Of a stretch of 9,838 nucleotides of DNA, positions 1-7,108 are shown piece by piece; position 1 is the first letter of the stretch; the number at the start of each line of letters is the position of its first letter. Under the pieces are notes generated by a model. That model was not told where the DNA came from. It ran no database searches and saw nothing but the letters and a program-made list of their open reading frames with translations. This DNA is from Betaproteobacteria bacterium (GTDB lineage: Bacteria; Pseudomonadota; Gammaproteobacteria; Burkholderiales; Ferrovaceae). Position numbers and translations under genes: made by a program. The stretch lies in contig JAGWPH010000274.1 in the NCBI GenBank assembly GCA_028870615.1, forward strand, positions 1 to 9,838, read 5' to 3'.

Positions 1-2024
1 AGCGTGGCCTCGATCGTTGCGGCCACCAGCGTTTCAAGATTTCGCCGCCCAATGCCCGGGTCGGAGTATTTACTGGCAATCACTTCGCCTTGCTCGGTCA
101 GTCTAATCTGCGCATTTACGCTCCCCGCCGGTTGCGCGAGAATGCCGTAATAGCTGGGGCCGCCGCCACGACCGACGGAACCACCGCGCCCGTGAAACAA
201 TCGCATTTCGATCCCATGATCGGCAAAAACCTGGACGAGCGCCTTTTCAGCCTTGTAAAGCTCCCAGTTGGCCGTCAAAAACCCGCCGTCCTTGTTGCTG
301 TCAGAATAGCCCAGCATCACTTCCTGGCCATTCTGGCGGCTGTTCAGTAGTTTCTGGTAAATCGGCAACGTAAACAGATGCTCCATGATGGCACTGCACC
401 CGCGCAAGTCACCAATAGTTTCAAACAAGGGGATGATGTTCATGGCAAGTTGTGGCGTGTTTCCGGGGATCAGTAGCCCCACTTCCTTCATCAGGAGCGC
501 TACCTCCAGCATGTCGCTGACACTGTCCGTTTTGGAAATGATGTAGTTGGGTAGTGCTTCAGGACCCAGACGACGATGCAATTCTGCAGCCATCTCAAAA
601 GTGTCCAATTCTTTCTGGACAGCTTTTCTATATTGGGAAAAAGGCGAACGCAGCAAGCGGGGACTACTTAATTCCCGGACCAACACCTCAATCCGCTGAT
701 GTTCATCCAATATTCGGTAATCGATACCGGTTCCGGCCTGGGTAAACAGTTCGGCAATCGTATTTTCATGAACCTCCGAGTGTTGACGCAAATCCAGTGG
801 TGCCAGATGAAAACCAAAAGACGACACCGCTCGCCGCAGCAATCGTAACCGACCCCCGGCCAATAGCCCGGAACCATGGCGCTGCAGGGAATCTTCCAAC
901 ACGTCCAAATCTGCGGCAAATTCAGCCACGGTCGGATAGGGATCGGAGCGAGATGCCGGAGCCTCGTGCGTCAAGTGCGTTGCAGTGTGTTCCAGCCTCG
1001 TGTAAATGTGCGTGATTGCCCGTCGGTAAGGTTCTTCCAGTCGACTGTCGGAAGTTTCTGGAGATTGCTCAGCCAAACAAGCCAGGGCCTTCGTCACAGA
1101 AACAAGGCGCGATGATAAAGACAGTTCACCTCGAAGTGACAGCAGTTGTTGCAGATAAAATTCCATTACCACTGCGCTCTGTCGCTTCAAGGCATATTCT
1201 GTAATATCAGCAGTAACGAAAGGATTGCCATCGCGATCTCCGCCAATCCAACTTCCCATTTGGACGAAGGAAGGGAGATTCTGTGCCACGGAGGTGTAAT
1301 CCGGATCACTGGCCAGGGCATCTTCGATTTGTGCACACAGCCGTGGCACTTCCCGCAAAAAGGTGTACCGGTAGTAAGACAGTCCGTTTTCGATCTCGTC
1401 GTGAACCCTTAGCTTGAAGGTGCGCAATTCGTTGGTTTGCCAGAGCGTCAAAATGGCACGCCGCAGTGAAGCCTCGTTCTCGGCGCGTTCTTCCGGTGTC
1501 AAGGCCAATCGGGTGCGTTCTCCCAAACGATTGGCAATCATCAGATGACAGTCCAGCACGCTCTTGCGCTGCACTTCGGTAGGGTGAGCAGTGAGCACCG
1601 GCGAAATCAGGGCGCGCTCAAAAAAGGCCTTGAGCGTCTCTGCTTTCACCCCGGCCTGTTTGATCCGGCGCAGCGCCAACGCCACGCTGCCTTCGCGTGG
1701 CGGTGCACCGGCTTGAGAGTAGGCGATCCGGCGGCGGTTATGATGCAGGTCTTCTGCAATGTTGCAAAGGTGTGAAAAATAGCTGAATGCCCGTACCACG
1801 GCAATCGTGTGCTCGGGGGTCAAACCATCCAGACTGTGCTCCAGCATTGAACGCGCCGTCTTGTCCTCACCGCGACGGTACCGGATAGCGGTCTGGCGGA
1901 TCCCTTCGATCAACTGAAAGATGTCTTCACCTTCCTGTTCGCGCAAGGTATCCCCAAGAATTCTTCCCAGAAAACGGATGTCCTCCCGAAGGGGCATATC
2001 CTTGTCTGCAGTCGATGCGTTCAT
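1..2024 (-). CDS. ppc: Phosphoenolpyruvate carboxylase, N-terminal 674 codons (runs off left edge)
   Basis: PPC carboxylates phosphoenolpyruvate with bicarbonate to give oxaloacetate and phosphate, an anaplerotic feed to the TCA cycle in the cytoplasm. I translated the reverse strand codon by codon from the ATG at 2024-2022. It stays open to base 1 with no frameshift, so the gene is intact as far as visible. Diagnostic motifs in order are TAHPTE with the catalytic His at residue 147 (E. coli His138 equivalent), [55 protein letters not shown] and [12 protein letters not shown]. Family members are about 880-950 residues, so roughly the last quarter, including the C-terminal allosteric and active-site elements, lies outside the window. 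The start is supported by GGGAGG (2034-2029 on the minus strand), 4 nt before the ATG. It diverges from hemC across 78 bp. Function is certain from the motifs; regulation cannot be read here. Confidence 0.97.
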   Translation of the reverse strand, partial: MNASTADKDMPLREDIRFLGRILGDTLREQEGEDIFQLIEGIRQTAIRYRRGEDKTARSMLEHSLDGLTPEHTIAVVRAFSYFSHLCNIAEDLHHNRRRIAYSQAGAPPREGSVALALRRIKQAGVKAETLKAFFERALISPVLTAHPTEVQRKSVLDCHLMIANRLGERTRLALTPEERAENEASLRRAILTLWQTNELRTFKLRVHDEIENGLSYYRYTFLREVPRLCAQIEDALASDPDYTSVAQNLPSFVQMGSWIGGDRDGNPFVTADITEYALKRQSAVVMEFYLQQLLSLRGELSLSSRLVSVTKALACLAEQSPETSDSRLEEPYRRAITHIYTRLEHTATHLTHEAPASRSDPYPTVAEFAADLDVLEDSLQRHGSGLLAGGRLRLLRRAVSSFGFHLAPLDLRQHSEVHENTIAELFTQAGTGIDYRILDEHQRIEVLVRELSSPRLLRSPFSQYRKAVQKELDTFEMAAELHRRLGPEALPNYIISKTDSVSDMLEVALLMKEVGLLIPGNTPQLAMNIIPLFETIGDLRGCSAIMEHLFTLPIYQKLLNSRQNGQEVMLGYSDSNKDGGFLTANWELYKAEKALVQVFADHGIEMRLFHGRGGSVGRGGGPSYYGILAQPAGSVNAQIRLTEQGEVIASKYSDPGIGRRNLETLVAATIEAT

Positions 2025-2102
2025 GCAACCTCCCGGCGAACAGCGGGCTTCGTGCTAAACTCCTTGCCAACAGACGATTTGCGCCTAATCCACTCAAACA
2101 CC
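2025..2102. promoter_or_regulatory. Divergent ppc/hemC control region with a weak extended -10 for hemC
   Basis: These 78 bp separate the divergent ppc and hemC starts and must hold or overlap both promoters. On the plus strand TGC-TAAACT (2053-2061) resembles an extended -10 element (TAAACT matches TATAAT at 4 of 6 positions). It would start transcription near 2068, about 35 nt before the hemC ATG. No acceptable -35 hexamer lies at 16-18 bp (2033-2038 is CCGGCG). I could not find a convincing promoter for ppc on the minus strand; it may lie inside hemC. No operator palindrome or riboswitch-like structure was recognised. The promoter assignment is inference. Confidence 0.35.
2029..2034 (-). 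promoter_or_regulatory. Ribosome binding site of ppc
   Basis: The minus strand reads GGGAGG four bases upstream of the ATG at 2024. It is the only good Shine-Dalgarno match nearby and fixes the ppc start. Confidence 0.7.
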
Positions 2103-3038
2103 ATGTCCTCTGCTCCAAAAATTACCATTGCCACCCGCGAAAGTCGCCTGGCCTTGTGGCAGGCCGATCATGTCCGGGGCCGACTACTCGGATTATATCC
2201 ACATGCGGAGATCCGGTTACTGGGAATGACGACTACCGGCGACCAGATCCTCGACAGAACCCTGGCTGCAGTAGGTGGGAAGGGACTTTTCATCAAGGAG
2301 TTGGAATTGGCCATGTTGGAAGGACGCGCCGACATGGCAGTGCACTCCATGAAGGACGTTCCTATGGAATTGGCACCTGAATTTGCCCTCAGCGTCGTGG
2401 GGGACCGTGAGGAGCCACGAGACGCTTTTGTCTCAAACCAGTATGCCGGTGTTGAAGACCTCCCTTCCGGATCCGTCGTCGGCACCTCCAGCCTGAGACG
2501 CGAGTGTCAGCTACGCGCCCGTTTTCCAAATCTCCTCATCCAACCTTTGCGTGGCAATCTGGACACGCGTTTGCGCAAACTGGATTCAGGCGATTACCAG
2601 GCCATTATTTTAGCAGCTGCGGGTTTGCGTCGCCTGGGCCTGAAACACCGAATACGTTCCCTGATCACCCTTGAAGACAGTATTCCCGCAGTGGGGCAGG
2701 GTGCTCTGGCTGTGGAATTTTGTTCTGCTCATCCTCAGTTGGAAAAATGGCTTGCGCCACTTAGAAACCTCCAAAACGAAGCGTGCATTTGGGCTGAAAG
2801 AACCGTATCCCGGTGTTTGGCTGGCAGTTGCGATGTCCCTCTGGGAGCTCACGCCACGGCTAACGGGAATATTTTGACCCTCACGGCCTTCGTCAGCAGC
2901 CAGGATGGTACCCGCATGCTTCGTGCCACGGGTCGCGGGGATACCACAGCGCCTGTGCAATTGGGCGAAAGTATCGCGGAACAGTTGCTTGCCCAGGGAG
3001 CCGCAGATATTCTGAAATCATGCCGGAGTGAAACGTAG
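2103..3038 (+). CDS. hemC: Porphobilinogen deaminase (hydroxymethylbilane synthase)
   Basis: HemC polymerises four porphobilinogens into hydroxymethylbilane, the linear tetrapyrrole passed to HemD, in the cytoplasm. The 311-residue product has the family's usual length. It shows the N-terminal [17 protein letters not shown] at 58-63, HSMKDVP with the catalytic Asp at about residue 85, GTSSLRR at 127-133, LRGNLDTRL and [22 protein letters not shown] follows, with Cys243 as the attachment site of the dipyrromethane cofactor (E. coli Cys242 equivalent). I chose the ATG at 2103 because the conserved domain begins four residues later. An in-frame GTG at 2052 would add 17 unconserved residues and overlaps the presumed -10 element. 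No clear Shine-Dalgarno precedes 2103, which is odd. It is first in the hemCDXY cluster, and the hemD ribosome binding site overlaps its stop codon. Confidence 0.96.
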   Translation: MSSAPKITIATRESRLALWQADHVRGRLLGLYPHAEIRLLGMTTTGDQILDRTLAAVGGKGLFIKELELAMLEGRADMAVHSMKDVPMELAPEFALSVVGDREEPRDAFVSNQYAGVEDLPSGSVVGTSSLRRECQLRARFPNLLIQPLRGNLDTRLRKLDSGDYQAIILAAAGLRRLGLKHRIRSLITLEDSIPAVGQGALAVEFCSAHPQLEKWLAPLRNLQNEACIWAERTVSRCLAGSCDVPLGAHATANGNILTLTAFVSSQDGTRMLRATGRGDTTAPVQLGESIAEQLLAQGAADILKSCRSET

Positions 3039-3041
3039 GAG
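3037..3041 (+). promoter_or_regulatory. Ribosome binding site that decides the hemD start
   Basis: AGGAG begins within the hemC TAG stop codon and lies 7 nt before the ATG at 3049. This spacing favours ATG 3049 over the in-frame GTG at 3028, whose nearest GGAG overlaps the codon itself. The overlap of the hemC stop with this site suggests translational coupling. Confidence 0.65.
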
Positions 3042-3048
3042 TTCCGCT

Positions 3049-3816
3049 ATGGCTTCGTGCGATCCCGCGCCCCAGCTTCCTGGCCTGTTGATTACACGAC
3101 CTTGGGAACAAGGCATGGCGCTTGCCCGCCGCATCGCCGATGAAGGGGGACAGGCCTGGAGATTTCCCACCATCGAGATCAGCGCGCTTCCGCTGGATGA
3201 AGGCTGGGTTAACGATGTTCTGGCTTCTGCTGATTGGTTGGTTTTTATCAGTGCCAATGCGGTTCAGCAGGGTTGGCCACTGGTGCAACGGGGCCCGATG
3301 CGCCCCCGTCGGCTGGCTGCAGTCGGACGTGCGACAGCAAACCGGTTAATGTCGGTCAGCCAACAATCTGTCCTGTTTCCAAGCCAGGGGGCGGATAGTG
3401 AGGCTTTGCTTGCACTGCCAGAATTGGCCCAGATGAACCGTCAGGAAGTCGTGATCGTGCGTGGTCGGGGTGGTCGTGAATGGTTGAAGCTTGCGCTCGA
3501 AGCCCGGGGCGCCAGGGTACGATACCTGGAGTGCTATGAACGTCGATTGCCTCAGCCGGATCTTGCGATCTTGGATGAAGCACTGTCTCGGCATGCTTTG
3601 GTAAGCGTCCAGAGTACCGAGGCGCTCCATAATCTGTGGCAGCTCGCTGGAGAAACACGACATTCCGTGTTGCAGCAACGGACTTTTTTGGTACCGCATC
3701 CGCGAGTGGCCAAAGCGGCCTTGAACCTTGGCGCTACGCTTGCTCAAGTCACCGGACCGGGTGAAGATGCGCTTGTAGATTTTTGGAAAAACCTGAAACA
3801 ACACCATCATGAATGA
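3049..3816 (+). CDS. hemD: Uroporphyrinogen-III synthase
   Basis: HemD closes hydroxymethylbilane with inversion of ring D to give uroporphyrinogen III, the branch point to heme, siroheme and cobalamin. The 255-residue product has the size of a stand-alone HemD. The family is poorly conserved, but typical landmarks are present: GLLITRP (12-18), FPTIEI (39-44), FISAN (66-70), AVGRATA (91-97), VIVRGRGGRE (135-144), YLECYERRLP (159-168), STEAL (189-193), HPRVAKAA (217-224) and the C-terminal GPGEDAL. The start at ATG 3049 is set by AGGAG at 3037; starting at GTG 3028 would add seven residues and overlap hemC by 11 nt. Its 3' end overlaps hemX by 8 nt. Some proteobacteria carry a HemD-HemX fusion; here they are separate proteins. 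Identification rests on motifs plus position next to hemC. Confidence 0.93.
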   Translation: MASCDPAPQLPGLLITRPWEQGMALARRIADEGGQAWRFPTIEISALPLDEGWVNDVLASADWLVFISANAVQQGWPLVQRGPMRPRRLAAVGRATANRLMSVSQQSVLFPSQGADSEALLALPELAQMNRQEVVIVRGRGGREWLKLALEARGARVRYLECYERRLPQPDLAILDEALSRHALVSVQSTEALHNLWQLAGETRHSVLQQRTFLVPHPRVAKAALNLGATLAQVTGPGEDALVDFWKNLKQHHHE

Positions 3817-4843
3817 CTCATCAGCCTCCTCCCGTTGGCGTTGGACCGCCATTTTGGACCGATTGAATTCGCGCAGTGCCAACCTGCTGGCTCTGTTGGC
3901 GTTGGTCTTGTTGGGGGCACAATGGCTGGAGTCGCGTTCTGAATTTGCCAGTTTGCAGAGAGATTTGAGCTACCGTTTGGGCGAAGCAGACAGCGTGGTC
4001 AGGCAAAATCAGGCTGCTTCGCAGCAGGCAGCAGAAGGCACTCGGGAGGCCGGGTCACGCCTTGCAACACTGGAAACCCGATTTGCAGAGTCGCAAAACC
4101 AGCAGGTGGAATTGGAAGCCTTGTACCAGGAACTGTCCCGCAATCGGGATGACTGGATTCTGGCTGAGGTTGAACAACTCGTGGTGATTGCCAACCAGCA
4201 GTTGCAACTGACCGGCAACGTTCAATCCGCATTGTCGGCGCTGCAAGCTGCGGACATGCGACTTCAAAAAATTAACAAGCCCACGCTGGTCAACCTGCGC
4301 AAAGTCCTCAATCAGGACATTGATCGCTTAAGAGCACTCCCCTACGTGGACACGACTGGCATCAGCATTCGCCTGGATGGGGTAGCCGCTGTCGTTGATA
4401 CGCTCCCCCTGGCATCGGATACCCGACCCAACCGTGAGGCTGCAGCACCTGCCCCCCCTCACGAAACCTTCCTGTCCGGCATGACTCATGAGTTGGCCCT
4501 GGAACTGGGCAAAGCAGTGCAGATTCAACGGATGGATACGCCTGAGCTTCCGTTGCTGAGCAGAGATCAGTCTTTCTTTCTGCGCGAAAATCTCAAACTC
4601 CGTTTGATGTCAGCCCGGTTGGGTGCCCTGTCGCGCAACGAAACCAGCTATAAGGCGGACCTCCAGGCTTCCACCGCCTGGATGAATCGTTATTTCGATC
4701 GTAGCGCCAAACCTGTTCAAGTTGCGCTGGACACGTTGCGTCAGTTGAGCGACACACCGGTCAACATTGCGTTGCCCGATGTCAATGCCACTCTAAGCGC
4801 AGTGCGTGGTGCCAGGGCGCCCCGCGAGGTCATCAGGCGATGA
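3809..4843 (+). CDS. hemX: HemX family membrane protein (heme operon)
   Basis: This 344-residue protein belongs to the proteobacterial HemX family, often labelled uroporphyrinogen-III C-methyltransferase. It has none of the SAM-binding motifs of real CysG/CobA methyltransferases, so that label should not be taken literally. Visible architecture: a short basic N-terminus, one membrane segment at about residues 23-40 (LLALLALVLLGAQW), a Gln/Glu-rich probable coiled coil at about 45-112, then the conserved HemX core. The core begins at DWILAEVEQLVVIANQQLQL, includes LQAADMRL and ends with a segment containing ENLKLRLMSARLGAL. A Pro/Ala-rich linker lies near residues 209-218. The layout suggests a single-pass inner-membrane protein with a large periplasmic or cytoplasmic domain; topology is not decided by sequence. 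It overlaps hemD by 8 nt and hemY by 4 nt, implying coupled translation. It has no evident Shine-Dalgarno of its own. Confidence 0.9.
   Translation: MNDSSASSRWRWTAILDRLNSRSANLLALLALVLLGAQWLESRSEFASLQRDLSYRLGEADSVVRQNQAASQQAAEGTREAGSRLATLETRFAESQNQQVELEALYQELSRNRDDWILAEVEQLVVIANQQLQLTGNVQSALSALQAADMRLQKINKPTLVNLRKVLNQDIDRLRALPYVDTTGISIRLDGVAAVVDTLPLASDTRPNREAAAPAPPHETFLSGMTHELALELGKAVQIQRMDTPELPLLSRDQSFFLRENLKLRLMSARLGALSRNETSYKADLQASTAWMNRYFDRSAKPVQVALDTLRQLSDTPVNIALPDVNATLSAVRGARAPREVIRR
4826..4830 (+). promoter_or_regulatory. Ribosome binding site of hemY
   Basis: GAGGT lies inside the end of hemX, 9 nt before the hemY ATG at 4840. It supports that start at the 4-nt ATGA overlap. Confidence 0.55.
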
Positions 4844-6018
4844 GAAACCTGTTCTGGTTTATCACCCTGTTTGCGGTGGCCACAGCCATAGCCCTGGCCG
4901 TCAGTCTGAATACAGGCTATGTCCTGATCGTTATCGCACCATGGCGCATCGAAGTATCCCTGGCCGTATTCGTCATCGGGGTGATTCTGGGCTGTCTGGT
5001 GCTCTACGGGTTATCACGACTGGTCATCACCACCCTGAGCCTTCCCAATCGTGTCCAGGCTTACCGTCTGCGCCGTTCGCGTAACCGCGCCAGGAGCGCA
5101 CTTTATCAAGGTCTGACAGCCTATTTTGAAGGCAACTTTAAAAAAGCCGAGCGCCACGCCGAACTTGCGCTGGAGGGCGAAGAATCACCTGCCCTGAGCG
5201 CCGTGGTTGCGGCCCGCGCGGCTCACGAACAACGCCGTTACGAAGCGCGTGATCGATATCTCGATAAAGCTGCTGAACTGGGTCAAGAAGCTCGTCTGAT
5301 GCACCTGACAACCCGCGCCGACCTCTTGCTGGATGAACGGCGTTTTACCGAAGCGCTCGACCTGCTGCGTGAGGCCCATCGGGCAGCTCCTAAACAGATC
5401 CGGGCCCACCAACTCCTCCTTAAAGCCCAGGTTGCCACAGGTTCCTGGAAAGCCGTTCTGGAAACTGTCGACTTGTTGGAACACCTTTCCGGGATTGACG
5501 CGATCCAGGCCGAGCGCGCACGACGAAATGCCTGGCAACAGCTCCTGCGCCACAACGCCCATCAGGGCACAGACCTGCTGGCCCTGTGGCGCAGTATTCC
5601 CTCAGCCATCCGCTCCGACAATGTTCTGGCTCATACCGCAGCGGGTTATTTGATCGATCTTGGCTTGCACAAGGAGGCGCAGGCTATTATCGAACGCAAT
5701 CTTGAAAAGGAGTGGGATCCACCCTTGGTCGCCCTGTACGGAGAATGCGTCGGAGAGTCCGCGTTAAGCCAGATCGAAAAGGCCGAACGCTGGTTAAGCG
5801 ACCACCCCGACAACGCGGTCTTGCTGCTGACCCTCGCCAAACTCTGCATGAGGCAATCTTTATGGGGCAAAGCGCAGAGCTACCTGGACGCCAGCCTGTT
5901 TATCGAACATTCACGCGAAGGCCAGCATTTGAAAACAAGCCTGATGGAGAAAATCGGCACTTCAAGACTTACGCCACGTAACAACCCGGATCTTGATCCT
6001 GAATATGGGGCAGCCTGA
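4840..6018 (+). CDS. hemY: HemY family membrane-anchored TPR protein
   Basis: The 392-residue product matches the proteobacterial HemY family found with HemX in heme operons. It is unrelated to Bacillus HemY (protoporphyrinogen oxidase) and lacks a flavin-binding GxGxxG motif. Two membrane segments lie at about residues 3-22 and 38-62, separated by the family signature around GYVLIVIAPWRIEVSL. The basic stretch RVQAYRLRRSRNRAR follows. The rest is alpha-helical and TPR-like, for example ALYQGLTAYFEGNFKKAERH at about 88-107 and ADLLLDERRFTEALDLLREA at about 160-179, with another repeat near the C-terminus (TLAKLCMRQSLWGKAQSYLD). The known family role is only loosely defined: a possible scaffold for late heme enzymes at the membrane, which is inference here. 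Its ATG overlaps the hemX TGA, and GAGGT at 4826 supplies the ribosome binding site. It is the last gene of the cluster and converges on the reductase gene. Confidence 0.92.
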   Translation: MRNLFWFITLFAVATAIALAVSLNTGYVLIVIAPWRIEVSLAVFVIGVILGCLVLYGLSRLVITTLSLPNRVQAYRLRRSRNRARSALYQGLTAYFEGNFKKAERHAELALEGEESPALSAVVAARAAHEQRRYEARDRYLDKAAELGQEARLMHLTTRADLLLDERRFTEALDLLREAHRAAPKQIRAHQLLLKAQVATGSWKAVLETVDLLEHLSGIDAIQAERARRNAWQQLLRHNAHQGTDLLALWRSIPSAIRSDNVLAHTAAGYLIDLGLHKEAQAIIERNLEKEWDPPLVALYGECVGESALSQIEKAERWLSDHPDNAVLLLTLAKLCMRQSLWGKAQSYLDASLFIEHSREGQHLKTSLMEKIGTSRLTPRNNPDLDPEYGAA

Positions 6019-6034
6019 GAGAGGGCCCCAGGCT
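6007..6034. terminator. Weak hairpin between convergent hemY and reductase genes
   Basis: AGCCTG (6012-6017) can pair with CAGGCT (6029-6034) around an 11-nt loop. An alternative pairing is GGGGC (6007-6011) with GCCCC (6025-6029). The element overlaps the hemY stop and sits in the 24-bp convergent gap, the right place for a bidirectional terminator. The T-run after it is very short (TTT) on the plus strand and absent on the minus strand, so intrinsic termination is uncertain. Confidence 0.35.
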
Positions 6035-6042
6035 TTGGTAAC

Positions 6043-7077
6043 TCAGGATTTAGATTGATTCTTATCTACGGAAGGCGTAAACGGATCGGAGTAGAACTCT
6101 TCCTCCGGCAATCCGCGCGTCTCCGTAAAGGTTTTGAATCCGGATTCCACCATACGGGGGGCGCCACAGGCATAGACCTGGTAGCCTGACAAATCCTGAA
6201 AATCGTCCAGAATAGCCTGGTGAACCAAACCCGTCCGGCCTGTCCAGCGGTCTTCCGGAAGCGCCTCGGACAGAACCGGAATAAAAGTGAATTGACCATT
6301 CGGATCCTGCCAGCTGCTGGCCAGTTGTGCATGGTATAGGTCAGCTTTGGTTCGCACCCCCCAATAGAGCGCCATCGGACGGGTTGCCCCCTTTTGACGC
6401 GCCGATTCAATCATGCCTTTGATAGGTGCAAATCCGGTTGCCCCAGCCATGAAAAGAATCGGTTTGTCAGAATCTTCGCGCAGAAAAAAAGTGCCCAGAG
6501 GCCCCTCGAAACGCAAAATGGCCCTTTCCTTCAATTCATTGAATACGAAGTCTGAAAAGTTTCCCCCTGGGTAATGACGGATATGCAGTTCCAAAAAATC
6601 CCGGTCCTGTGGCGCATTGGCCAGGGAAAAGCTACGCCGTTTGCCATCCTTTAACAGAAAATCGATATATTGTCCGGCCAGAAATTCGAATTTTTCATTT
6701 GCCGGCAATTTCAGTTTGAGTATGACCACATCATGATTGGCGCGCTCGATTCGTTCTACCCGGCAAGGGAGTTTTTTTATCTGTATGTCTTTGATTCCAC
6801 TTACCTCTCTTGCCTCTATCACCACATCCCCCAGGGGTTTGGCACAGCAAAACAGGGCCTTGCCCTGTGCAATTTCTTCTGCACTCAAAGCGGAAGACTG
6901 GTAATCCCCATAGTTCACGACACCACTGATCACTCTACCCTTGCAGCTGCCGCAAGCCCCACTACGACATCCAAAAGGCAACCCATAACCTTCCCGTAAT
7001 GCTGCCTGCAGGATGGTTTCACCATCCTCAACTTGAAACTGGTGGCCGCTGGGTTGAATCGTCACGCGCACTGACAT
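6043..7077 (-). CDS. 2Fe-2S ferredoxin / FAD / NAD(P)H oxidoreductase fusion (AscD-like reductase)
   Basis: This 344-residue electron-transfer protein has three domains in order. An N-terminal plant-type ferredoxin domain (about 1-92) has cluster ligands Cys37, Cys42, Cys45 and Cys77 or Cys78 (C-x4-C-x2-C, then a pair of Cys in LFCCAKP). An FAD-binding barrel (about 100-200) has GQY at 135-137 and RSFS at 148-151. An NAD(P)-binding domain has MAGATGFAPIKGM at about 210-222 and a late YACGAPRMVES. It should pass electrons from NAD(P)H through FAD to the iron-sulfur cluster and on to a partner. Database names for such proteins include CDP-6-deoxy-delta-3,4-glucoseen reductase and phenol hydroxylase reductase, but no dehydratase or oxygenase partner is in this window. 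The partner is therefore unknown. The ATG at 7077-7075 has AGGA (7087-7084) 6 nt upstream. It diverges from the SDR gene by 31 bp. Confidence 0.9.
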   Translation of the reverse strand: MSVRVTIQPSGHQFQVEDGETILQAALREGYGLPFGCRSGACGSCKGRVISGVVNYGDYQSSALSAEEIAQGKALFCCAKPLGDVVIEAREVSGIKDIQIKKLPCRVERIERANHDVVILKLKLPANEKFEFLAGQYIDFLLKDGKRRSFSLANAPQDRDFLELHIRHYPGGNFSDFVFNELKERAILRFEGPLGTFFLREDSDKPILFMAGATGFAPIKGMIESARQKGATRPMALYWGVRTKADLYHAQLASSWQDPNGQFTFIPVLSEALPEDRWTGRTGLVHQAILDDFQDLSGYQVYACGAPRMVESGFKTFTETRGLPEEEFYSDPFTPSVDKNQSKS

Positions 7078-7102
7078 GTTTTATCCTGATGACTGCTAGA
7101 AT
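7071..7102 (+). promoter_or_regulatory. Candidate promoter of the SDR gene, close enough to give a leaderless mRNA
   Basis: TAGAAT (7097-7102) matches TATAAT at 5 of 6 positions and is preceded by TGC, giving an extended -10. CTGACA (7071-7076) matches TTGACA at 5 of 6, although the 20-bp spacer is long. Transcription would begin about 7 nt after the -10, at or next to the ATG at 7109. No Shine-Dalgarno is visible. The -35-like element overlaps the reductase start codon on the other strand, so the two divergent genes may interfere with each other. Confidence 0.45.
7084..7087 (-). promoter_or_regulatory. Ribosome binding site of the reductase gene
   Basis: The minus strand reads AGGA 6 nt before the reductase ATG at 7077, a normal Shine-Dalgarno spacing that supports this start. 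Confidence 0.55.
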
Positions 7103-7108
7103 CGAACG

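Noticed and set aside
1..2024. ppc as a frameshifted pseudogene, because several sizeable open frames exist on the opposite strand here
   Set aside because: Codon-by-codon translation of the minus strand from 2024 to base 1 is uninterrupted and all expected PPC motifs are in one frame. The opposite-strand frames are shadows.
2015..2380. 121-codon plus-strand frame overlapping the start of hemC
   Set aside because: It is out of frame with hemC, covers the ppc start and has no motif; hemC accounts for this DNA.
3028..3048. GTG at 3028 as the hemD start
   Set aside because: The ATG at 3049 has AGGAG at proper spacing, and the extra seven residues carry no family conservation.
3346..3882. 178-codon open frame on the minus strand opposite hemD/hemX
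   Set aside because: It spans the junction of two well-supported plus-strand genes, shows no recognisable motif and is low-complexity and Arg/Gln-rich, as expected for an antisense shadow.
4452..4458. C7 tract in hemX as a phase-variation site
   Set aside because: It is short, lies in a Pro/Ala-rich linker and is explained by proline codons.
3809..4843. hemX as a true uroporphyrinogen-III methyltransferase
   Set aside because: No SAM-binding or CysG/CobA motifs are visible. The membrane segment, coiled coil and HemX core explain the protein.
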